Source: Hamiltosporidium magnivora
Lineage: Eukaryota; Microsporidia; Dubosqiidae
DNA: 25,762 nt
NCBI GenBank assembly: GCA_004325065.1
Contig: PITI01000067.1
Coordinates: 1 to 25,762, forward strand
Direction of reading: 5' to 3'
Part shown: positions 19,861 to 25,762 of the stretch, piece by piece
Layout of the letters: each line of letters begins with the position of its first letter
How positions within the stretch are numbered: the first letter of the stretch is position 1
Program-made: the position numbers and the translations under genes
The notes under the pieces: generated by a model
Databases searched by the model: none
Told to the model about the DNA's origin: nothing
Seen by the model: the letters and a program-made list of their open reading frames with translations, nothing else

Positions 19861-20493
19861 TTAGAATACCTCTTCTTCTTCTAACTTACCCATCTTCCAA
19901 TCCGTATTCAACTTAGTAGGTGGTGATATATTAATATTACTTTCTTCAACAGTAGCAATCTGTACAGTATGTGACATTTTGGTGTCTCTGTAATGTTCAA
20001 TAAGACAAGCATCCTGAATAAGTGAAAATGCCTGGTCAATATTTGGTATTTCGTTTTCCAATTTGGCTCTAAGAAATGGAGTCACCAAATGCTGTCCTAA
20101 AGATGTCACAATAACATCCGAAGAATAAAAATTGCCAAGATGGTTTACTGCCTTCAAGGTTCCATCACCACCTGCCACAACAACTTGTACATTCAAAGGT
20201 TCCAAATCAGATCTTCTACCATAAAGAATACGTTGGATCAATTTATGAAATCCGTTTGGTGAAAGAGGCACAGGATCTTTAGATATTTCGAGATATAAAA
20301 TTTTCAAAAGATATTGAATATCGCTGTATTCACCAGATAATCCTAACAGAGTCGAAGCACTAACTTGATGTATACGAGATACATCTGAAAATTTGGCAAG
20401 AGACCCATAAGAAAGTTGTGTATCGGTAGCTAATATTATTCCTTTGTCATATTTAAATGCAATTACAGAAGCACCAGTTAGTATTGTTTTCAT
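19861..20493 (-). CDS. PRE4: 20S proteasome subunit beta-7 (PSMB4/Pre4 type), 210 aa
   Basis: This is a non-catalytic beta subunit of the 20S core particle, which forms the chamber for ATP-dependent protein breakdown in cytosol and nucleus. GASVIAFKYDKGIILATDTQ (7-26) is the usual first strand pair. SYGSLAKFSDVSRIHQV (28-44) with GSLAKF in this place is diagnostic of the PSMB4/Pre4 branch, as are LLGLSGEYSDIQYL (49-62) and the LYGRRSDLEPLNVQVVVAGG stretch. The C-terminal half keeps TPFLRAKLE, LIEHYRDTKMSHTVQIATV and a final TKLNTDW block. Human and yeast homologues carry an N-terminal propeptide and are longer; here the protein begins almost at the mature N-terminus. The ATG is preceded directly by CCCCG. 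The short acidic tail LEEEEVF is a lineage feature. The family call is firm. Confidence 0.95.
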   Translation of the reverse strand: MKTILTGASVIAFKYDKGIILATDTQLSYGSLAKFSDVSRIHQVSASTLLGLSGEYSDIQYLLKILYLEISKDPVPLSPNGFHKLIQRILYGRRSDLEPLNVQVVVAGGDGTLKAVNHLGNFYSSDVIVTSLGQHLVTPFLRAKLENEIPNIDQAFSLIQDACLIEHYRDTKMSHTVQIATVEESNINISPPTKLNTDWKMGKLEEEEVF

Positions 20494-20500
20494 CGGGGTA
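20494..20500 (-). promoter_or_regulatory. CCC-type start-proximal element of the proteasome gene
   Basis: On the minus strand TACCCCG stands immediately before the ATG. A C-run just upstream of the start codon has been described as a transcription or expression signal in microsporidia. In a sequence this AT-rich, four Cs at exactly this place are unlikely to be incidental. It also supports the chosen start. Confidence 0.6.
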
Positions 20501-21345
20501 ATTTCTGATTTATATTTTTAAGAATTTAAAATAAAATTTTTGAATTTTTAAAGAACTAAATAATTTAAGGAAAAAATAAATTTTAGTGGTTTTTAATATT
20601 AAAATAGAATTTTAAAACTTGTAATGAGTTAATGAATTTTGCTTTTCTTTATAAAATAATTTTACCAGTTTTTAAGATTTAAAAGAATTTTAAAGCTTGA
20701 AAATAAGCTAAAGCTTTGTGTATTATCTTTAAAATTATAATTTTGGTGATAATGAAAAATGAGTTTTTAAATATTACATGCTTGTATCTTAAAGCTGATA
20801 AGTTATATTTCAAGAGTTTATTTTATAAACCATTGTTAAAATTAAATTAAACTTTTAAACCAATGTTTTAAACCTATAGTTATACTTTCAGATGTAAAAT
20901 AAGTTAAGTATTTTTTCCAATTTTTTTATATAAGTTTTAACGAAACATCTAAATTTAATATTTTTACATCTAAAAATATTCTTTTGTTAAAAATCTTTAA
21001 TAGCTATAATTTAATTATTAAATAGTTGAATCTAAAACTTTCTTCAATTCATACTTTAAACCTTAATTTAAGTCACCTAATTAATAAAAAAAAAACTTGA
21101 TTTTCTCTAAAACAAAACAAACAATGATGAATTGTAATTTTATTCCTTCGTTTTCTCTGCTCTTTCTTCATTTGACTTAAAGTATTCTTTAAAAATGACT
21201 CTTTCTATATTTTGAGCAAAAAAAATAAAAATTTGTAAAAAAATCCTTCGGATACTAAAATAGATTATTAGATAAAAAGACTAACCAATTTAAAATTGCC
21301 TTTATATTTTTATTTTATTTTTAAAATAAAAAGGAAGGGTGTGCC
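20501..21345. other. AT-rich intergenic spacer
   Basis: The spacer consists of A/T-rich sequence with many short, similar but irregular runs (for example TTTTAAAATAGAATTTTAAA-like pieces between about 20560 and 20700), which look like a decayed low-complexity array. No gene, RNA or promoter is recognisable. Confidence 0.45.
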
Positions 21346-21507
21346 ATGATGAATAAAATTAATAAAGACGATTATTCTACTTATAAAAACAATTCTTTAC
21401 ATAATAACAGAGAAAAAGTGAGCAGCGAAGCGAACTCCTTGTTAGAGACGTATTTCAAACTTAGCTGCCTTGCCGAAAATCACGGCAATTTTAAAGTACG
21501 CTTTTAA
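21346..21507 (+). CDS. Possible small ORF, 53 aa, in a GC-richer island
   Basis: An open frame begins with a double ATG (MMNKINKDDYSTYKNNSLHN) and ends FKVRF before TAA. The preceding bases AAGGAAGGGTGTGCC hold a GGG run close to the ATG, similar in kind to microsporidian start-proximal elements. The product is polar, has no signal peptide or known motif, and is unlike other proteins in the window. The 3' half lies in an island much richer in G and C than its surroundings (about 21418-21505), which also contains a perfect small hairpin. The island may be a fragment of an insertion or a structured RNA instead. Function unknown; the gene call is uncertain. Confidence 0.35.
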   Translation: MMNKINKDDYSTYKNNSLHNNREKVSSEANSLLETYFKLSCLAENHGNFKVRF

Positions 21508-21934
21508 CTCAACTTTATATACACAACAAGAAGTTAAATATTACAAAGTGGTGGAACCAAATAAATCAAAATAAAAATGTATTTAAAACAAAAAATATTA
21601 CCTTAACGATTACAAACAACGTTCTCTAATAAAGTTCAAACTCTCTAAAAACAAAATTTAAATGCAAGTCTAAGTCAGCAACATAATTTCATAGCTTATG
21701 AGTGAAATAAACAAAATAAAATACAACAATAATTATAGAATATGTTTGATGGTAACAAATATCAGATTTAAAATTAAATAAATTAAAATTTTCTTTAGAT
21801 ACTAAATAAACGATTAAATTTTAGAATAAACTAATTATATTTTATACTTTGTGTAGTATTTAGTAGAATTTATAAAAACGTATTACCTGTTCAAATTTAT
21901 TCCAGTACTCTTGTACCTCTAGGTGTTGAGGAGT

Positions 21935-21980
21935 AAAAAGAATGTATCACCTGTATATATTATATGGTAATATTCTTTTT
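21935..21980. repeat. Imperfect inverted repeat
   Basis: AAAAAGAAT at 21935-21943 pairs with ATTCTTTTT at 21972-21980. The inside is partly complementary (ATCACC against GGTAAT) around an AT-rich loop. It could be a structured 3' end or a relic of a small inverted-repeat element. No target duplication was seen. Confidence 0.35.
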
Positions 21981-22616
21981 ATTATTGAATTATTCTTTGT
22001 ATAAATTGCTTGGAAAAATATTTTAAAAAATTTGTGTTTTTTAGACACCAACATCTTTAAACCTAGAAGTAGAATTTAAAATTATAAATTTACTAAAAGA
22101 AAATGATTTTAGAGATCTTTGTATAATATTTTAAAAGAATAATAATTTATTAATGATGGTTTTGTCAACATATACAAACATAAACTAAGCTGAATAATAT
22201 TGTATGAATGATTATATTTTTACAATAAATAAATACTTAAAAATCACGGTAATATATAAAAATTTACTAAAATTATAATTTTTGATTAAGATAAGAAATA
22301 TCAAAAAAGTTACTCATTACGTAATATTCTAAATATAAAAGAAATAAAGAATTATAGTGATTCTATACTTTCGATTATGAACTTAAAAAATCTTTTAAAA
22401 TAAAAATATTTTAATACAAATATACTTTTTAATTAAAATTTAAAAATAAATATAAAGTATATATCTCTTTAAATTTAATAAAAAAAAAAGTATTCCCCAT
22501 ACAAAACCAAAAATATATTTTATATTTTCTTCAAAATTTAATAATTAAAAATTTTTTTTGATAAACAATTTATAATCGGTGCCTTCAGATAAACAAGAAA
22601 AAAAGTTTTACTACTT

Positions 22617-22716
22617 TATCCATTTTCTTTAACCTCTTTTTAATTACATTTTTTTAATAAAATTCTCGGTTAAATAATTTACGATCTGTATCCATTTTCT
22701 TTTACCTCTTTTTTAA
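22617..22716. repeat. Two-copy direct repeat, 72-bp spacing
   Basis: TATCCATTTTCTTTAACCTC at 22617 recurs at 22689 with a single T/A difference in the middle and is followed by a T-run in both. A looser similarity before each copy (AATTTATAATCGGTGCC and AATTTACGATCTGTATCC) suggests a longer decayed tandem unit. Confidence 0.55.
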
Positions 22717-22774
22717 GTAAATTATAATCTAAAAATATAAATTAAAAAAAAATATTTTAGAAAAGTATAAATAT

Positions 22775-23071
22775 ATGAAGAAATATAATTTTATGTTATT
22801 TTTATTATCTTTTTTTCTTATAAAAATAAAAATGTCATTGTATAATGGTGTTTGTCAAATACCTATAAATCAAGTAGATATGTTTAAAAACCATTGTGCA
22901 ATATTTAAACCTGTTGTTTTAAATTCAAACGAAGTAATATCAGAAAATATAGATCATACATTGATTGGAGAAAATATTTTAAACGGATCAGTTGCTTTAT
23001 CTGATACAGATGGGAATAAATCTAATAAATTGAGTGTAAATAAAGAAAAAGTAAAAAATCGCACATTTTAA
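22775..23071 (+). CDS. Small secreted protein of unknown function, 98 aa
   Basis: The protein starts MKKYNFMLFLLSFFLIKIK, a clear signal peptide: a positive start, then a hydrophobic core at about residues 6-17. The remaining 75 or so residues are polar and include two cysteines (CQIPINQ and HCAIFKP) that could form a disulphide, then an Asn/Ser/Lys-rich tail. No known domain is recognised. It has the look of a microsporidian secreted or spore-surface-type protein, but that is inference. The tail ends abruptly in a Lys-rich stretch, and the next codons in another frame (TELDFIKHISYLI) are protein-like, so the gene may be a truncated copy. A similar N-terminus appears at 23955-24122. Confidence 0.6.
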   Translation: MKKYNFMLFLLSFFLIKIKMSLYNGVCQIPINQVDMFKNHCAIFKPVVLNSNEVISENIDHTLIGENILNGSVALSDTDGNKSNKLSVNKEKVKNRTF

Positions 23072-23139
23072 ACAGAACTAGACTTCATTAAACATATAAG
23101 TTATTTAATTTAAAGGTAGAGCTAAGATTATTAATTTTA

Positions 23140-23301
23140 ACTTAAACGATATTTAAAATAAATAAATAGTTTGATATAATTATTTTACAAATATGTGAAA
23201 TATCAATTTGTGACTTAAACGATATTTAAAATAAATAAATAGTTTGATATTCTTATTCTAAAAAGCCAAGATTATCACTTTGTAACTTAAAAGATATTTA
23301 A
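23140..23301. repeat. Tandem repeat, about 72-bp period, 2.3 copies
   Basis: A 38-bp block beginning ACTTAAACGATATTTAAAAT is identical at 23140-23177 and 23213-23250. A third, degenerate copy (ACTTAAAAGATATTTAAA) starts at 23284. It lies just after the small secreted protein gene. Confidence 0.75.
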
Positions 23302-23924
23302 AAACATTATGAAGTATTTCTAAAAAGAATACACGTGAATTATTATTATGTTTATAAGCATTCTCTTCTTAGTGTATATAAACTCATTAGATCTGTCTTT
23401 TTTTAAAAAATATTATTTTTTTTTGTCCGTTTTTAAATTTACTTGAAATCTATTTCTTGAATATAAATCTTTAAAAGATATAAAATCCTATTCCTATACA
23501 TTTATCATTACTGTTCTTATAAGTATTTCTAACAAAACTTTATAAGCAAAGAACAGAACTTTCTATTAAACTTTCCATCAAATTATAAATTAAAATTTCT
23601 ATTGAACTTTCTATTAACCTTCCTGTTAAACTTTCTATTAAATTATAAATTAACCTTTCTATTAAATTATCTACTAGATCTTTACAGATTAATATCTATT
23701 TGTAAAAATATAATATAAACCTCTTATATAAACATTCTTGGTTTGATGATTATATTTAATATAGATTTATATACTAAACTATAGCAGATATCATATGTAA
23801 TGTATTTAGATTTATATTTATTTTTGTATTTAAAATAGATTCTTCATTTTATTTTTGTTGCTGACTTAACCATTTGAAAGAAAAATGTTTTGTTTTTAAA
23901 TACAAACTTGTTTATTGCTCCAGT
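23302..23924. repeat. Low-complexity spacer with CTTTCTATTAAA-type repeats
   Basis: Between about 23560 and 23680 a run of related units (CTTTCTATTAAA, CTTTCCATCAAATT, CTTTCTATTAACC, CTTCCTGTTAAA) forms a decayed minisatellite mixed with AAATTATAAATTAA units. The rest is AT-rich with no recognised gene. Confidence 0.5.
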
Positions 23925-24074
23925 CTCTTTAATTTGTTGTTCTTTTCTCTACAGATGAACAAAAAATACGATTTTTTAATGATTCGCATATTTATTTGCC
24001 TCTTTAATTTGTTGTTCTTTTCTCTACAGATGAACAAAAAATACAATCATTTACTTATTCGCATATTTATTTGT
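23925..24074 (+). repeat. Perfect-frame tandem duplication, 75-bp unit, two copies
   Basis: A 75-bp unit beginning CTCTTTAATTTGTTGTTC occurs twice head to tail (23925-23999 and 24000-24074). The first 45 bases are identical and the rest differ at several sites. Each unit includes TTCTCTACAG immediately before ATGAACAAAAAATAC. Because 75 is a multiple of three, the duplication keeps a reading frame. Confidence 0.8.
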
Positions 24075-24122
24075 CTATTTTTTATTTTTCTATTAAAGTA
24101 TAAAATTCATAATCAGATTTAA
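23955..24122 (+). CDS. Possible short hydrophobic peptide with duplicated signal-like N-terminus
   Basis: From the first ATG of the repeat (23955) 55 codons are open; from the second (24030) the product is 30 aa, MNKKYNHLLIRIFICLFFIF and then LLKYKIHNQI. Each repeat encodes a start MNKKY followed by a hydrophobic stretch like a signal peptide, resembling the start MKKYNFMLFLLSFF of the secreted protein at 22775. The frame also extends upstream to 23874. The most likely reading is a remnant of a related secreted-protein gene whose body was lost, its 5' part then duplicated. Expression is unproven. Confidence 0.3.
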   Translation: MNKKYDFLMIRIFICLFNLLFFSLQMNKKYNHLLIRIFICLFFIFLLKYKIHNQI

Positions 24123-24213
24123 ATATCTTATTTCATAATAGTTAAGAGATATACTTCCTAAGGAGTTGATTTAAAGTCTTCAAAATTCATATTTTAATAT
24201 TTTTACTAATATA
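24123..24213. other. Short AT-rich spacer
   Basis: No feature was recognised between the hydrophobic peptide and the 14-bp repeat. Confidence 0.4.
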
Positions 24214-24255
24214 GCAAATCTAGTATAACAAATCTAGTATAACAAATCTAGTATA
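24214..24255. repeat. Tandem repeat, 14-bp unit, three copies
   Basis: ACAAATCTAGTATA is repeated three times without interruption, the first copy starting with G in place of A. A decayed fourth copy (GAATCTAATATA) follows. Confidence 0.85.
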
Positions 24256-24394
24256 GAATCTAATATAAATATATTAAAGAAAATATAAGTTAAATAATTT
24301 AAACTAATAAATATTTAAAGAAAAAATAAAAACGTATTATTAAACAATTATACCAACGAGAGTGGTAAGAATATATACTAATTAAAAATACAGA

Positions 24395-24606
24395 ATAAAA
24401 TATATGAAGATTCTAATATAAAAGGATAAAATATATGAAGATTTAAATATAAAAGGATAATTAAAAACGGATTTAAATGTAAAACACTGATAAATGAAAT
24501 ATCAAAGAATAATAAAATATAAAGAGATATTTAAGCACAGATAAATTAAATATCAAAGATGAATGAAATATCAAAAGATATTAGAAACACTGATAAATTA
24601 TATAGA
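24395..24606. repeat. Cluster of short tandem repeats (31-bp units and ACTGATAAAT units)
   Basis: A 31-bp unit starting ATAAAATATATGAAGATT is present at 24395-24425 and 24426-24456, with a faint third copy. It is followed by three spaced copies of an ACACTGATAAAT-AAATATCAAAGA motif (near 24484, 24535 and 24586). All lie in the 3' flank of the reductase gene, whose AATAAA signal on the minus strand is at 24653-24648. Confidence 0.65.
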
Positions 24607-24662
24607 AATTCGAATTCGACTATTTAATTAATTTATTTACTTTGATATTTATTTTTAATGTT

Positions 24663-25538
24663 TTAAAAATAAAAAAACTTAATTTTAACATATAATTTCC
24701 AAAAAGGTACCAAAACGAGTGCCAACGGTAAAAACAGAAAATCCAAAACAGAATCACATCTTCCTGCCACCTTAAGCAGCCGTGTATTGACATCAGACAC
24801 AATTCTATTATTATAATACATACTGTTTAGCAGATGTTTGGCGCGTTCTTCTGGAGTACAACTCTTAGAACATTCTCTACCTTCAATATCTTTAGTAAAT
24901 TCTGGTTTATTCTTGTTTTCTTCGTCGTATCCACGTGATTTAATCGTCGAAACATAATAAACGTATAAAAACACACCACTTCTCGCCATTTCCATCTCTA
25001 ACGAATCAAAAAGCGAATTTATTGCAGCCTTGCACGGTGAATACGAAGAATAACCAGGAAACGAATAAAAAGAAAGCGTAGAGCTCACCATCACAAACCC
25101 AAACGGCCGTTTGTTGTTGTTATAGAAATGCATCAGCGTATTAACAGTCCCAAAATAATTTATCTCCATACTCTTCTTAAACACATCAACATCCAGATCC
25201 TCAAAATATCCCGGATAACATATTCCAGCACAGTTAAACACAAAATCATAATCATCACCTAAACACTCCAACGTCTCGTACCGCACAGCATCAGCCACAA
25301 ACACAGAAAATCCGTGTTTTTCTTTTATACTCTTCAGTAAATCAAATCTCCTAGCAGCTACTGTAACATCACCCTTTCTTTTTTGTATCTCTATCGCTAA
25401 AGCCAACCCTAATCCACTAGTACCCCCAATAATCAATACTTTCTTGTTTTTAAAGTTTATACTTCTTCTAAACATCCCCCTTCCCACATATACACCTATA
25501 CATATTAAAATAGGTATTCCTACTAAATACACCCACAT
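24663..25538 (-). CDS. TSC10: 3-ketodihydrosphingosine reductase (KDSR/Tsc10 type), 291 aa
   Basis: This short-chain dehydrogenase reduces 3-ketodihydrosphingosine to dihydrosphingosine with NADPH, the second step of de novo sphingolipid synthesis, at the ER membrane. Residues 2-19 are an N-terminal membrane anchor. KKVLIIGGTSGLG (32-44) is the nucleotide-binding glycine motif, AARRFD (61-66) follows the second beta strand, and NCAG is at 102-105. The catalytic Ser lies in VSST (151-154), with Tyr166 and Lys170 in YSSYSPCK; a Y-S-P-x-K active site is typical of KDSR proteins. A C-terminal hydrophobic segment (about 264-289) matches the membrane-associated tail of the family. All catalytic residues are present, so it should be active. 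Other membrane SDRs are possible, but the combined anchor, YSPxK site and tail favour KDSR. The ATG is preceded by GAATTTTTA, an AAATTT-like element. Confidence 0.85.
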   Translation of the reverse strand: MWVYLVGIPILICIGVYVGRGMFRRSINFKNKKVLIIGGTSGLGLALAIEIQKRKGDVTVAARRFDLLKSIKEKHGFSVFVADAVRYETLECLGDDYDFVFNCAGICYPGYFEDLDVDVFKKSMEINYFGTVNTLMHFYNNNKRPFGFVMVSSTLSFYSFPGYSSYSPCKAAINSLFDSLEMEMARSGVFLYVYYVSTIKSRGYDEENKNKPEFTKDIEGRECSKSCTPEERAKHLLNSMYYNNRIVSDVNTRLLKVAGRCDSVLDFLFLPLALVLVPFWKLYVKIKFFYF

Positions 25539-25624
25539 TAAAAATTCTTCAAAATTCTAAAAAATATATGTAATTTGTAAAACAAAAGTTACACATTTGT
25601 AACACACAACTAACTGATAAAGAA
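25539..25624. promoter_or_regulatory. Upstream region of the sphingolipid reductase
   Basis: This short AT-rich flank contains, on the minus strand, TTTTTTAGAATTTTGAAG and then AATTTTTA directly before the ATG. An AAATTT-like motif near start codons has been described in microsporidia, so this is a plausible core promoter, though such motifs are common in AT-rich DNA. Confidence 0.35.
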
Positions 25625-25762
25625 TATGTAAGAGGGTGTTAATGATAGAGTAGTGAATAAAGGGTTTTAATGACTGTAGTGTGAATAAAGGGTGTTAATG
25701 TATTTAGTGTGAATAAGAGGGTGTTATGAATAGAGAATAGAGAAGTGATGGGGTGTTAATGA
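25625..25762 (+). repeat. Minisatellite, 28-29-bp unit, about five copies, running off the window
   Basis: Units share the core TAAAGGGTGTTAATG or TAAGAGGGTGTTAATG followed by a variable segment and AGTGTGAA. The first three units are regular (28-29 bp); the fourth and fifth are more divergent. G-runs (GGG) on one strand recur at each unit. The array reaches the window edge, so its full length is unknown. Confidence 0.75.

Larger units (their letters stand above)
21508..22774. other. AT-rich intergenic spacer with a hairpin and a duplicated segment
   Basis: No coding sequence is recognised. Contents noted: an AAAAAGAAT/ATTCTTTTT inverted repeat (21935-21980), and a segment TATCCATTTTCTTTAACCTC repeated with one change at a distance of 72 bases (22617 and 22689). 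The upstream region of the small secreted protein gene is almost pure A/T. Confidence 0.45.

Noticed and set aside
1..25762. tRNA, rRNA or CRISPR-like arrays
   Set aside because: No cloverleaf with a TTCRA-type loop, no rRNA core sequence and no regularly spaced identical repeats with unique spacers were seen. The repeats at 23140-24606 are ordinary minisatellites.

Overview
The window looks like a piece of a large, transposon-filled microsporidian genome. The sequence is very AT-rich. The few intact genes are short and intronless, and two of them encode compact forms of eukaryotic proteins: a proteasome beta-7 subunit and a 3-ketodihydrosphingosine reductase. The proteasome gene has a CCCC run directly before its start codon, as described for microsporidian genes. 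A TE-expanded parasite of an arthropod (Hamiltosporidium- or Nosema bombycis-like) would fit, but the genus is inference.

Left part (1-8570): a graveyard of decayed mobile elements, readable only as broken protein fragments. In order: the 3' end of an R2/R4-like LINE (minus, 1-330); a second, arthropod-type LINE reverse transcriptase (minus, about 499-1760); a gypsy-type integrase (plus, about 2060-2760); an unassigned stretch (2761-4200); and a nearly full-length Helitron (minus, 4201 to about 8570). The Helitron has a CTAG 3' terminus, a PIF1-like helicase, an HUH Rep domain and the N-terminal region still recognisable.

Middle part (8571-16008): one intact gene of unknown function (9195-11198, 667 aa), then a second integrase relic (minus, about 12700-13400), then a decayed paralogue of the 667-aa gene (plus, about 13960-15853). 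Next comes a second, nearly complete but dead copy of the R2/R4-like LINE (minus, 16009 to about 19600).

Right part (19600-25762): more typical microsporidian sequence, with the proteasome subunit (minus), about 2.3 kb of AT-rich spacer holding one possible 53-aa ORF in a GC-rich island, a small secreted protein (plus), a zone of short tandem repeats that includes a duplicated signal-peptide-like ORF, and the sphingolipid reductase (minus). The window ends in a 28-29-bp minisatellite.

The intact genes show no operon-like arrangement. The two housekeeping genes serve separate processes: protein turnover, and de novo sphingolipid synthesis in the ER. The most striking content is the set of arthropod-type elements (Helitron, LINE A and a KRBA2-like integrase) in one microsporidian contig, which suggests repeated transfer from host to parasite followed by neutral decay. 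No tRNA, rRNA or CRISPR array was seen.
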